Source of the DNA: a virus
Reading direction: 5' to 3' (one strand)
DNA: 64,000 nucleotides
IMG/VR virus record: IMGVR_UViG_3300027631_000002
Coordinates: 115,627-179,626 of that record
Every line of letters starts with the position of its first letter. The stretch's first letter is position 1. The position numbers were made by a program, and so were the translations under genes. The notes under the pieces were generated by a model, which ran no database searches, had not been told where the DNA came from, and was given only the letters and a program-made list of their open reading frames with translations. Shown in pieces: positions 16,759 to 25,061 of this stretch.

Positions 16759-16769
16759 TTAAATATATA
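16759..16769 (+). promoter_or_regulatory. Late-promoter-like TTAAATATATA, 34 nt before ATG
   Basis: The motif precedes the protease-scaffold gene in the longer spacing class. The rest of 16618-16803 is A/T-rich and codes for nothing I can support. Confidence 0.45.
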
Positions 16770-16803
16770 CCATCGTAATAACTACAAAAAATAATTATTT
16801 TAA

Positions 16804-19014
16804 ATGAAACCGGTTTTAATAGTAGAAAATTCAACAAGTTCGCTTATTAGAGAGTCAAACTCTACTAATAAGGAGTATGTATTGGGTGGTACTTTTACTG
16901 AGTTTGGTGTAAAGAATCGTAATGAGAGGATATATCAAGCTGAGAAATTTTTACCAGCACTACAAGAAATGAATGAAAGAATGAGCAGCCTAGGTGTTGT
17001 TTATGGTGAATTCGATCACCCGGATGTTTTTGATACTTCGTTATCAAGAGCATCACACATTATTACAAAGGCAGAATTTGTTGCTGAAAAGAACATTGTT
17101 GCTGGAGAAATAAAATTACTAAGTACTTACTGGGGTAAGGAAGCTAAATCATTAGTTGATGACGGATGTCCAGTTTTTGTATCATCAAGAGCAGCTGGTA
17201 TAACAGAATCAGATGGTTCAGTATCATTAAAAAAACTTTTTACTTATGACATTGTTGCAGATCCTGGATTTGCATCAGCAAAAATGAGTGTAAGAGTATT
17301 AAATGAATCGTTAGGTTTTTGCCCAGAAGGACAAATCGAAAAAAATAACTTTAGGATATATGAATTATCTGACGAGTCAAAAATAAATGAACTATTCAAT
17401 ATGAACAAAGATGAATTTGTAACCAAGAAACAGTTAAGTGATTATTCACAGTATTTGGTTAAAGAGATTGCTTCAACAAAGAGTGAAGTGAAAAGTGCAA
17501 TTTCAAAAGGTAATATGAGCCCACAGAAATTGGAACAATTGTTAGAGTATTATGAAGAATTAAATAATACTAATTCACAAGTTGCTAAATATTTAGATTA
17601 TTTAGCTGACAAAATTCAAGTTGTAGTTAATGAAAATAAATCATTAAAAGACACAACTGAAAAATTGGCTAAACACAACGACTATTTAGCAGAAAATTTA
17701 GAAAAAGCTATTGCTTATTCTGAATATGTTGCTGAAAACTTAGACAAAAACATTGAGTATTCAGAATACTTAGCTGAAAACTTAGACAAAAACATTAATT
17801 ATTCAGAATATATTGCAGAGAACTTAGATAAAAATATCTCTTATTCAGAATACTTAGCTGAAAACTTAGACAAAAACATTGAATATTCTGAATATTTAGC
17901 AGAAAACTTAGACAAGAATATTGCTTACTCAGAATATATTGCAGAAAATTTAGACAAAAACATCGCTTACTCAGAATATATTGCTGAGAATGTTGATAAC
18001 TCAATTGCTTACTCAGAATACTTAGCAGAACACGTAGAAGGTAACATCGCTTACTCAGAATACATTGCTGAACATTTAGATGATAACATTGCATACTCTG
18101 AATATGTTGCTGAAAGTTTAGATAAATCTATCTCTTATCAAGGAATGATCGTTGAAAGATTAAATGGTGGTTTTAAATTAAATGAATCTACTGAAGAAGG
18201 TGATGAAGCTCAATTCCCTACATTACAAGACGCTGGTTTTGAAGAAAATGAAGATGAATTAGAAGGATCAGAAGAAGATGAATTCACAGGACACGAAGAT
18301 CACGAAGGTCACGAAGGTCATGAAGGATTTGCAGAAGAGGCTAAAGAATTTGCTGAAGAGGCTAAAGAGTTTGCTGAAGATGCTGCAGAGTTTGCTGGAG
18401 AACACGAAGGTGAAGGTCACGAAGGTGAAGAACATGAAGAAGAATTAGAAGGTGAAGAAGGTCAAGGTCTTGAATCTCAATTTATGGGAGAAGAAGACTC
18501 AGAACTTTCTGAATCAATAAATAAATTAATTGAAGAAGCTAAAAAACGTAAAGTTTCTGAAAGCAGTGATTTGAACTTTTTAAAGTTCTTAAACAAATCA
18601 CAAGTTGATAGCTTTTATGCATTATCAAACGAAGAACAAGAAAATGTGAAACTACACATAAACGAAAGTAGTTATTTTACACAGAAAGAAGTTCTTACAT
18701 TGATTGCAGAGTCATTATCAACAAAGAATGAATCTCTTGAAGAAAGAGTAATCAGATTGATGCCGGAAAACATTAAGCCAATCTGGGGACAGTTAAACGA
18801 ATCTGCTAAAAAGTCTATCTTGTCACAAGCTAGATTATATCCAGAAGACGTATTAAAAACTGAAAATCAAATTGAGCATTTCTGGGGAACTAGAAATATC
18901 AAAAAAAATGAATCTTCAACTAAGAAATTAGTAGCACATGAAGCTTTAATCCAAGAAGACAAATTGTCTGATAATGAGATGACTGCAATAATGGAAAGAT
19001 TCAAAAGTATATAA
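16804..19014 (+). CDS. 21: Prohead protease (gp21-like) fused to scaffold/core protein
   Basis: The 736-residue protein opens with a gp21-type (S80) protease. EFGVKNRNERIY corresponds to T4 EVVNRNKRLY, VVYGEFDHPDVF carries the catalytic His (T4 GELNHP), and GCPVFVSSRAAG carries the catalytic Ser (T4 GVSSRGLG). The protease part ends near VLNES (Glu 168). Then follow a helical linker, ten tandem 14-residue repeats, an acidic His/Glu/Gly-rich segment (about 490-570) and a C-terminal helical domain. LNES/INES tripeptide sites occur at Glu 168, 461, 621 and 666, fitting self-processing at [IL]-x-E. T4 encodes protease (gp21) and core (gp22) as separate genes, so the single chain is unusual. The capsid gene follows immediately. 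Confidence 0.88.
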   Translation: MKPVLIVENSTSSLIRESNSTNKEYVLGGTFTEFGVKNRNERIYQAEKFLPALQEMNERMSSLGVVYGEFDHPDVFDTSLSRASHIITKAEFVAEKNIVAGEIKLLSTYWGKEAKSLVDDGCPVFVSSRAAGITESDGSVSLKKLFTYDIVADPGFASAKMSVRVLNESLGFCPEGQIEKNNFRIYELSDESKINELFNMNKDEFVTKKQLSDYSQYLVKEIASTKSEVKSAISKGNMSPQKLEQLLEYYEELNNTNSQVAKYLDYLADKIQVVVNENKSLKDTTEKLAKHNDYLAENLEKAIAYSEYVAENLDKNIEYSEYLAENLDKNINYSEYIAENLDKNISYSEYLAENLDKNIEYSEYLAENLDKNIAYSEYIAENLDKNIAYSEYIAENVDNSIAYSEYLAEHVEGNIAYSEYIAEHLDDNIAYSEYVAESLDKSISYQGMIVERLNGGFKLNESTEEGDEAQFPTLQDAGFEENEDELEGSEEDEFTGHEDHEGHEGHEGFAEEAKEFAEEAKEFAEDAAEFAGEHEGEGHEGEEHEEELEGEEGQGLESQFMGEEDSELSESINKLIEEAKKRKVSESSDLNFLKFLNKSQVDSFYALSNEEQENVKLHINESSYFTQKEVLTLIAESLSTKNESLEERVIRLMPENIKPIWGQLNESAKKSILSQARLYPEDVLKTENQIEHFWGTRNIKKNESSTKKLVAHEALIQEDKLSDNEMTAIMERFKSI
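17713..18132 (+). repeat. Ten in-frame 42-bp repeats encoding YSEYxAENLDKNI
   Basis: Ten consecutive 14-residue units of the form [AENS]YSEY[LIV]AENLDKNI are perfectly in register, with divergence rising toward the 3' end (ENVDNS, EHVEGN, EHLDDN, ESLDKS). The 14-residue period suits an extended helical or coiled-coil core rod in the scaffold. A degenerate copy (HNDYLAENLEKAI) precedes them. The repeats are coding and have no spacers, so they are not CRISPR. Confidence 0.9.
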
Positions 19015-19055
19015 TCTATAAAAAATCCATACTTGTCAAAAACGAGTAAAAACAA

Positions 19056-19067
19056 GGATATATATAG
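19056..19067 (+). promoter_or_regulatory. Late-promoter-like ATATATATAG before the major capsid gene
   Basis: The motif is 36 nt before the ATG, followed by a long A-rich leader, as expected for a strongly expressed late gene. Confidence 0.45.
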
Positions 19068-19102
19068 TATTATAAAAAAACTAAAAAAAAAATAAAAATT
19101 TT

Positions 19103-20809
19103 ATGTCACACATTAGAATAGATAATCAAAAAGCCATGAAAAAATGGTCTCCAGTGTTGGAAAACATGGGAATTACAGGTGATAGAGTAGAATGGATGTC
19201 AGAATATGCTGAATTTCACTCAATCAATGAGAATGCGTATGTAAACGCATCAAACGTAGCAGGTATGGGTAATGTCCTTTCTGCACAACCACAAGCTTAT
19301 GCAGGACAAACAATCGGTGGTTCTTTGGCTGCAGGAACAATTGGTTCAGGTGATGTTGGTCAAAACTTGTTACCAGTTGCAATGAAAATTGCAGGTCAAA
19401 CAATCGGTCTTGACTTAGTTGCTGTTAAACCAACTCCAGGTCCGAAAATCGACTTACTTTATATTGACTTTCAATATGATGATACTCGTTTAGGTGCTGC
19501 TGATGAGAAACCACAAGTTTTCAAAGCTACAGCAGACCAATTATCTGCAGTACAAATTGCTCTAAGAGCTCAAATGACAACTTCTGGTATCGTTGAAACA
19601 CAAGGTGGTTTACAAGGTCCTAGATTATATGTTGTTGGTATCAATGCTAACTCAACTTTAACTACAAATGAACCAGCTGGAAAAGCTAATCTTGTTGAAT
19701 TCTTAGGATTCTCTCGTATCGATGGTTTCCCAATATTCAAAGCTTACAGACAAGCTAATAGTGCAAATGGTTATGCTGCTGGTGGTTCTGCTGCTGCAAC
19801 TTGGGATTTTGATACTACAAGAAATACATTTGGACCAACTCAAGCAATGACTACTGCAATTGGATCATTAGCAGGTGTTACTGTATCTAACGTTTCAATC
19901 TCATTAGTATCTGCATTAGAAGATCACATTCCTGGTTTCTCTGCTAACTGGTACGGACCTTCAACTCAAACTGCTGGTGCTTACCCAATGGACAGACAGA
20001 CAGATGATGATTCTTACTCAGGAGTTATTGGACCAAAAATCTCTTCTAAAACAGTTGCTGTTGGTACTATTGAAGTATCTTCTGCACTTAGAAGAACTGA
20101 GATTGAAGACATCAAAGCTAACACAGGTATGGATATCGTTCAAAAAATGGAATCAATCCTTGTTAATGAATTGTCTCAAACAATCTCTAAACAAATTGTT
20201 AATAAAATCTTCGAAATGGGAGATTTGAATAGAACTAATGCACCTTTAGCAGGAAGTACTTACTCTAATGCTATCACTAATCAAACTTTGTTTGACTTAG
20301 ATACTAAATATGCAGGAGCTTCAAATGGTCCTGGTGGTGAAACTACTCACGCTGTACAAAGAAAATTGATCACGAAAATTGCTCATGCTTCTAACTACAT
20401 CGCAACAGAAGGACGTGTTGGGCCAGCTCAATACTTAATCACAAATGGAGGTTTAGCAGCAGCTTTACAAGATATCGCTGGATACACAATCAATCCATTG
20501 AAATCTAAAATGAACTCTCAAGGTCAATTGTACCCAGTAGGTTCAATCGGAGACATCTCTATCTATGTTGATCCATACATGAGATATAACGATAACAGAA
20601 TCGTTTTAGGAAGAAAAAATAATCCTGATCAACCAGGTATTATTTTCGTACCTTACTTAATGGCTCAGTCAATTAGCATCATCTCTGAGGCTACATTCGC
20701 ACCAAGAATGTTACTTAGATCAAGATATGCAGTAACTGAAGTTGGATGGTACCCACAAAAACAGTTCATGACTATCAAAGTTTCTGATACTCTAGGATTA
20801 CTTAACTAA
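19103..20809 (+). CDS. 23: Major capsid protein gp23-like
   Basis: The 568-residue protein matches T4 gp23. AMKKWSPVLE near residue 11 corresponds to LLNKWKPLLE. AGQTIGG...DVGQNLLPVAMKIAG matches the conserved start of the mature protein. SSALRRTEIEDIKANTGMD corresponds to YSIELAQDLRAVHGMD, and IISEATFAPRMLLRSRYAV matches the C-terminal part. The N-terminal propeptide likely ends at HSINE (Glu 43), giving a mature chain of about 525 residues. The I-N-E site is the same tripeptide as in the N-terminal tags of other proteins. A terminator follows. Confidence 0.93.
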   Translation: MSHIRIDNQKAMKKWSPVLENMGITGDRVEWMSEYAEFHSINENAYVNASNVAGMGNVLSAQPQAYAGQTIGGSLAAGTIGSGDVGQNLLPVAMKIAGQTIGLDLVAVKPTPGPKIDLLYIDFQYDDTRLGAADEKPQVFKATADQLSAVQIALRAQMTTSGIVETQGGLQGPRLYVVGINANSTLTTNEPAGKANLVEFLGFSRIDGFPIFKAYRQANSANGYAAGGSAAATWDFDTTRNTFGPTQAMTTAIGSLAGVTVSNVSISLVSALEDHIPGFSANWYGPSTQTAGAYPMDRQTDDDSYSGVIGPKISSKTVAVGTIEVSSALRRTEIEDIKANTGMDIVQKMESILVNELSQTISKQIVNKIFEMGDLNRTNAPLAGSTYSNAITNQTLFDLDTKYAGASNGPGGETTHAVQRKLITKIAHASNYIATEGRVGPAQYLITNGGLAAALQDIAGYTINPLKSKMNSQGQLYPVGSIGDISIYVDPYMRYNDNRIVLGRKNNPDQPGIIFVPYLMAQSISIISEATFAPRMLLRSRYAVTEVGWYPQKQFMTIKVSDTLGLLN

Positions 20810-20828
20810 TTATTAGTTATAATATTTC

Positions 20829-20857
20829 AAAAAAAGACCCAATTGGGTCTTTTTTTG
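20829..20857 (+). terminator. Rho-independent terminator after major capsid gene
   Basis: Palindromic stem AAAGACCC/GGGTCTTT around AATT, ending in a T run. Confidence 0.85.
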
Positions 20858-20868
20858 TTTTATATAAA

Positions 20869-20877
20869 TAATATATA
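20869..20877 (+). promoter_or_regulatory. Late-promoter-like TAATATATA, 4 nt before ATG
   Basis: The motif is followed by CAAT and the ATG of the NFACT-R gene. TATAAATA, the exact T4 late consensus, also occurs at 20863-20870. Confidence 0.5.
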
Positions 20878-20881
20878 CAAT

Positions 20882-21274
20882 ATGAAATTAAAGAAATATT
20901 CACAGTTTAATGAATCTAAAAAAGATAAATTTCCTAATATTAAAAAAATGGAAGTTGATGGATTTATTATTCATTTAGGTAAAGATGCCAGATCTAATGA
21001 TCATTTAACATTTAATGTTGCTAATAATGATGACTTATGGATGCACGTAAAAGGTGTTCCAGGAAGTCATGTAGTTATTGTTGTTAAAGATAATATACCT
21101 ACTCCAGAAGTTATTAAAAAAGTTGCTGAAATTGCAAAAGATAATAGTAAGGCAAAAGGTACTGATAAAGCTACAGTGGTTTATTGTAAACGTCGTTTCG
21201 TTTCAAAAAAATCAGGTATGAATGACGGACAAGTTATGGTTGATTATAAAAATGCACATGAAGTCACTATATAA
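20882..21274 (+). CDS. Tagged NFACT-R (DUF814) domain protein
   Basis: The start was moved 13 codons into the longest frame so that the protein begins with the shared tag MKLKKYSQFNES and sits 4 nt after a late-type motif. The remaining 118 residues form an NFACT-R domain, the RNA-binding module of RqcH/Tae2/NEMF in ribosome-associated quality control. Signs are FIIHLGKDARSNDHLTF, DLWMHVKGVPGSHVVI, SKAKGTDKATVVYCKRRFV and SGMNDGQVMV. The N-terminal NFACT and coiled-coil parts are absent, so it cannot do complete RqcH chemistry and may act by binding ribosomes or tRNA. The tag implies delivery in the virion (inference). Confidence 0.8.
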   Translation: MKLKKYSQFNESKKDKFPNIKKMEVDGFIIHLGKDARSNDHLTFNVANNDDLWMHVKGVPGSHVVIVVKDNIPTPEVIKKVAEIAKDNSKAKGTDKATVVYCKRRFVSKKSGMNDGQVMVDYKNAHEVTI

Positions 21275-21276
21275 TT

Positions 21277-21286
21277 TTAATATATA
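21277..21286 (+). promoter_or_regulatory. Late-promoter-like TTAATATATA, 21 nt before ATG
   Basis: The element just follows the NFACT-R stop and precedes the first aminopeptidase gene. Confidence 0.5.
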
Positions 21287-21307
21287 ATAAAAATAAAAAC
21301 ATTCTAA

Positions 21308-22684
21308 ATGGCAAATGATTATAAAATGAAATATGAAGATGAAATAAAGATCGCATTTTCTGCTAGGTTAGTAAAACTTCTAACTACAATGGAAGATGAT
21401 CATGATGATTATATTGCATATGAACTTAACTGGATGGCAGATCCTAGGTCTAAATATGCCAATGATATGAATATATCAAGATTGGATATCTCTGATTCAG
21501 ATTATTTCTTTGATGCTATAATAGGTGGAAGAAGACAATATATCAAAATTGGAACATTTTTAAGAAGTTATTTCCCTGGCGTTTATGACGAAGAAAGTAT
21601 TAGAAAATTCTCTACTACTATTGTAAATCTTAAAAAGGGAGTAAAAGTTGCAGTACAACCAGTTGGTACACCAATTGAACATAAGCCATTTGTTTATAAT
21701 CCTAAAGATGTTCGTTCAACATTCTTATCATTAGTAACAAAAACTTATCCAATGGGTCATGAAACTGAGGTTTTAGAGTTTTTACCAGACTTAGAATTAG
21801 ATAAATTTGGGAATTATTATAAAGTAATTGCCGGAGATGATACTACAATGTTTACATCTCACTTAGATACTGCAGATAGAGCTCAATTACCTACTAAACT
21901 TCTATCAAAAATAGAAGATGGTGATGAGTATATTTATACTGATGGTACATCCATATTAGGTGCTGATGATAAAGCAGGAGTTGCAGTAATGTTATATATG
22001 ATGGAAAATAAAATACCAGGTATTTATTACTTCTTTATCGGAGAAGAAAGAGGTGGTATTGGTTCAAGAGATTTGGCAAGTGAATATAATTCATTTGAGT
22101 TTCTAAAAAATGTTAAGAAGTGTGTTTCTTTTGATAGAAGAAAAACTGGTTCAGTTATTACTTCTCAATATGGTAGAGTTTGTTGTTCAAACGAATTTGC
22201 TACAGCACTTTGTAAAGAATATAACAAAAGTGGATTAAACTTATCTACTGATCCAACAGGAGTATTTACCGATTCTGCATCATTTATAGATGATATATCA
22301 GAATGTACTAACGTATCTGTTGGATATAATAACGAGCATACATTTAGAGAGATTCAAAATATGACTTATTTAGAGAAATTAGCAAAAGCTTCTTTAAAAG
22401 TAAATTGGTCACAATTACCTTCAGTAAGAAAAGTAGGTATAAATGAAGAATTATTAAGAAGACATAAAACTTTGATTGATACTGTTAAAAAATCTATATT
22501 TGGGTTAGATGTTAAAGTAGTTGGTGTACAAGATAAAATATTTATTAAAATAGATTTAGATCTTGCTGATGTTAAAACTATTTTTGATACATTATCACAA
22601 GTACAAGGTTTATTATATAAACATAGAACCGCAGATCCTTATGTTGTTTTTGACGAAACAACCATCAAAATAGAATTAAAATAA
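21308..22684 (+). CDS. Zinc aminopeptidase (M20/M28-like), paralogue A, with N-terminal extension
   Basis: The 458-residue protein has a co-catalytic zinc peptidase core: TSHLDTAD (first His-x-Asp ligand, residue ~184), GTSILGADDKAGVAV (bridging Asp), FIGEERGGIGS (catalytic Glu-Glu), VSFDRRKTGS (Asp ligand) and NNEHTFRE (final His). The first 120 residues are an added helical domain absent from its relative at 23307-24584. About 90 C-terminal residues form a separate small domain. The likely role is cleavage of amino-terminal residues from peptides. The two genes flank a small tagged acidic gene, forming a three-gene plus-strand cluster. Confidence 0.82.
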   Translation: MANDYKMKYEDEIKIAFSARLVKLLTTMEDDHDDYIAYELNWMADPRSKYANDMNISRLDISDSDYFFDAIIGGRRQYIKIGTFLRSYFPGVYDEESIRKFSTTIVNLKKGVKVAVQPVGTPIEHKPFVYNPKDVRSTFLSLVTKTYPMGHETEVLEFLPDLELDKFGNYYKVIAGDDTTMFTSHLDTADRAQLPTKLLSKIEDGDEYIYTDGTSILGADDKAGVAVMLYMMENKIPGIYYFFIGEERGGIGSRDLASEYNSFEFLKNVKKCVSFDRRKTGSVITSQYGRVCCSNEFATALCKEYNKSGLNLSTDPTGVFTDSASFIDDISECTNVSVGYNNEHTFREIQNMTYLEKLAKASLKVNWSQLPSVRKVGINEELLRRHKTLIDTVKKSIFGLDVKVVGVQDKIFIKIDLDLADVKTIFDTLSQVQGLLYKHRTADPYVVFDETTIKIELK

Positions 22685-22685
22685 T

Positions 22686-23276
22686 ATGATACAAAAGTAT
22701 AAAAGATTTACAGAAAGAGTTGATGATGATGCCTGGGAAGGTACAGATCAAGATTGGAATGATGATTGGGCGGGTGGTTCTAGAAAGAGCAATTCTTTAG
22801 GATCTCGTTTTGATATGTCTGGTGAAATACCGGATGATGATGAAGATTTCTATGATAGTGAATACTATGGTGGTGCAGCTCATAACTTTGATCATTATGA
22901 TAATAAAGATGGTGATAAAGATAGAGATCCAGATTTATCTGATGAGGATATAGAAGATGATGATATGGAACACTTAAAGTACTTATTAAGAGGTATGTTT
23001 AAAAACAAAGGTATTGAAAATGTTTCTATTACTAATGATAATTTAGACTTATCTATTAGATGTTCTATGGGTCATAGAGAAAGATTAAGTGATGTAATAA
23101 ATGTTTTTGATCTTTTAAATAAATTAAAAATGGATATTCTACCTCAATATGATTCAGAATTTGATATGTGGGAAAATCAAAGAGGTCAAACTTTAGAATT
23201 TGGATTCTATTATGATGAAGGATTAAATGATGATACTGATGAAGATTTTGGAGAAGATGATGAAAGTCCATTTTAA
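22686..23276 (+). CDS. Tagged acidic protein of unknown function
   Basis: The 196-residue protein starts MIQKYKRFTERV, a variant of the shared tag with F-T-E. Residues 12-100 are strongly acidic and low-complexity (Asp, Gly, Tyr). Residues 100-170 look folded (NLDLSIRCSMGHRERLSDVI). The acid tail ends in DEDFGEDDESPF. The gene begins one base after the upstream peptidase stop and so is translationally coupled. Confidence 0.65.
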   Translation: MIQKYKRFTERVDDDAWEGTDQDWNDDWAGGSRKSNSLGSRFDMSGEIPDDDEDFYDSEYYGGAAHNFDHYDNKDGDKDRDPDLSDEDIEDDDMEHLKYLLRGMFKNKGIENVSITNDNLDLSIRCSMGHRERLSDVINVFDLLNKLKMDILPQYDSEFDMWENQRGQTLEFGFYYDEGLNDDTDEDFGEDDESPF

Positions 23277-23281
23277 TTTTG

Positions 23282-23289
23282 TATATTTG
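23282..23289 (+). promoter_or_regulatory. Host-type (Bacteroidetes) -7 box TATATTTG
   Basis: An exact TAnnTTTG match lies 17 nt before the ATG of peptidase paralogue B. The upstream -33 TTTG is not well placed, so confidence is moderate. Confidence 0.45.
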
Positions 23290-23306
23290 TAAAAAATTAA
23301 ACAATT

Positions 23307-24584
23307 ATGGCAAAAAATGAAAGTATAAATCCTTTAGATATAAAGGATACTTTTTTGAAACTAACTGAATATACAATTCCTTATGGTGATGAAACTAAAT
23401 TGGAAAAATATCTACCAAAAGGATATAAAAAAGATTCTATTGGTAACTATTATATTCAAGTAGGTAATTCAGAAACATTGTTCACAACACACTTAGATAC
23501 TTATTGTACTAAATATGAAAAGGTAAATCACGTTATTGAAGGTGATATTATTAAAACCGATGAAACAACCATATTAGGTGGTGATAATAAATTAGGAATG
23601 TGTATTCTATTATACATGATTTCTAAAGGAATACCTGGAACTTATTACTTCTTCTTGGGAGAAGAACCAATTTTAAGTGGTGGTTTATGGGGATCACAAA
23701 ATGCTTTAAAAGCAAATCCAGAATTCTTCAAAAAATTTAAAAGAGCAGTTGCATTTGATAGAAAACAAACAGGTTCTGTTGTTCTAAGACAGAAAGGTAG
23801 ATTTTGTTGTTCTATTGATTTTGCAGATGCTTTATCAGATGAACTAACTAATCTAGGAGTTGAGTCTAAACCAGATCCAAACGCTTATTATACAGATACT
23901 GCTACTTTCTTAGACATTATTCCAGAATGTACTAACATTAGTGCTGGCGGATGGAATGAACACTATAAAACAGAGTATGTAGATTTATCCTACACTAAAA
24001 AAGTTGCAGAAGCTGCTTGTAAAATTGATTGGGAAAACTTACCAACTGAAAGAAAAGTAACTTATTTTGAACCAAAATATAAAATTGAACCAAGACATCG
24101 TTTCTCTAATAAGAGTGTCGTAAAAGAAGTTAAATTTATTTTAAATAAATATGACTTATTACACACAAATACATTAGAGTATGATACTTATAACACTGAT
24201 ACTCTTGTATTTAATACTTGGTTTGAAGATATTGGTATTAAAGTAACCATTTTAGATGATATTTTAGTTCAAATCGAAGGTCAAAAAGATGTTAAATTTG
24301 ATTTCAAAGATGTTAAAAAATTAAATACATATTTAGGAAATCTATTTGGTATTGATATTAGTCCAGATGATTATAAGATGATGATCTTTAATGACGACTC
24401 GGTGAGCGTATTAGGGATGCGTTTTAAGAGCTTTGAAGAGTATGTTAAATACTTTGATAGTATAAACACGGATGATACGTCATATGTCATTAAAAAAGGT
24501 GGTGAACAATATAAAGAGTATTATGGTGATGTGATACCAAAAGAACTAGTTATTAAGTGGTTTACTGATAATGTTCTTGAATAA
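23307..24584 (+). CDS. Zinc aminopeptidase (M20/M28-like), paralogue B
   Basis: The 425-residue protein shares the motif order of its neighbour paralogue: FTTHLDTYC, TTILGGDNKLGMCI, YFFLGEEPILSGGLWGS, AVAFDRKQTGSVV, CCSIDFADAL, FLDIIPECTNISAGGWNEHY. The bridging position reads GGDNK instead of GADDK. It lacks the 120-residue N-terminal domain and has a longer C-terminal part. With the M42 enzyme at 39.5 kb it makes three zinc aminopeptidases in one window. A host-like promoter suggests earlier expression than the tagged genes around it. Confidence 0.8.
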   Translation: MAKNESINPLDIKDTFLKLTEYTIPYGDETKLEKYLPKGYKKDSIGNYYIQVGNSETLFTTHLDTYCTKYEKVNHVIEGDIIKTDETTILGGDNKLGMCILLYMISKGIPGTYYFFLGEEPILSGGLWGSQNALKANPEFFKKFKRAVAFDRKQTGSVVLRQKGRFCCSIDFADALSDELTNLGVESKPDPNAYYTDTATFLDIIPECTNISAGGWNEHYKTEYVDLSYTKKVAEAACKIDWENLPTERKVTYFEPKYKIEPRHRFSNKSVVKEVKFILNKYDLLHTNTLEYDTYNTDTLVFNTWFEDIGIKVTILDDILVQIEGQKDVKFDFKDVKKLNTYLGNLFGIDISPDDYKMMIFNDDSVSVLGMRFKSFEEYVKYFDSINTDDTSYVIKKGGEQYKEYYGDVIPKELVIKWFTDNVLE

Positions 24585-24595
24585 TAAAAAAAAAT

Positions 24596-24626
24596 AAAGC
24601 CAAAAACTAAACTTTTTGGCTTTTTT
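24596..24626 (+). terminator. Rho-independent terminator
   Basis: Stem GCCAAAAA/TTTTTGGC with a 6-nt loop and trailing T run, ending the aminopeptidase unit. Confidence 0.8.
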
Positions 24627-24630
24627 AATC

Positions 24631-24639
24631 TAATATATA
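24631..24639 (+). promoter_or_regulatory. Late-promoter-like TAATATATA just upstream of tmRNA
   Basis: The motif ends 11 nt before the predicted mature 5' end of the tmRNA. Confidence 0.45.
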
Positions 24640-24650
24640 AACAAACAATT

Positions 24651-25026
24651 GGGGATGTAATAGCATTGATTCTTGGTTGATTAATAATTATGCAAGTATC
24701 GGGTGGCCTACAATGACCGATTAATAAATTAGATGGTACAATTTTAAACGGCAACGTTAATCAAGTAGGAACAAGTGAAGATTTAGTAGCTTGCTTACAA
24801 AACAATTTGATCTCTAACAGAGATTTAGTAGTAGCTTAATCAAATAAGACTAATACACCAAAAATTCTACAGCTGTGGTCACCAGTTTAAAAGTGAAACT
24901 TTTTTATTAGTACTTTGAGATTCAAAAACTGATTATTTTGTAAGACTTAGAAAAACTTACTAAACTTGTAAACGAATAATTTGCGATGACTAAAAAGACA
25001 CGTGAGGCAGTATCACGTCATCTCCA
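24651..25026 (+). ncRNA. ssrA: Divergent transfer-messenger RNA (tmRNA)
   Basis: The 376-nt non-protein gene fits tmRNA. The 5' end GGGGATG pairs with CATCTCC at 25019-25025 as acceptor stem, followed by the discriminator A. ACTTACTAAACTTGTAA near 24955 resembles the conserved helix-2 region of cellular tmRNA (CTGACTAAGCATGTAG in E. coli). ATCGG/CCGAT forms a pseudoknot-like stem after the 5' domain. A tag-type frame ends SNRDLVVA then TAA at 24837-24839, with the resume codon uncertain. It is unusual in lacking clear TTCGAC D-arm and TTCGA T-loop motifs; the T-arm stem is ACGTG/CACGT around a 9-nt loop. A terminator follows directly. tmRNA rescues stalled ribosomes and tags products for proteolysis. 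No smpB gene is visible in the window. Confidence 0.72.
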
Positions 25027-25030
25027 CAAC

Positions 25031-25060
25031 AAAAAAACCCACTCATGAGTGGGTTTTTTT
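25031..25060 (+). terminator. Rho-independent terminator after tmRNA
   Basis: Stem ACCCACTC/GAGTGGGT with AT loop and flanking A and T runs. Confidence 0.85.
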
Positions 25061-25061
25061 A

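Noticed and set aside
17713-18132. Regular 42-bp direct repeats resembling a CRISPR or satellite array
   Set aside because: The units are contiguous, in frame and encode a conserved 14-residue protein repeat with synonymous variation; there are no spacers.
20882-21274. SmpB, partner of tmRNA
   Set aside because: The motifs are those of NFACT-R; no SmpB-like motif was found in this or other small genes of the window.
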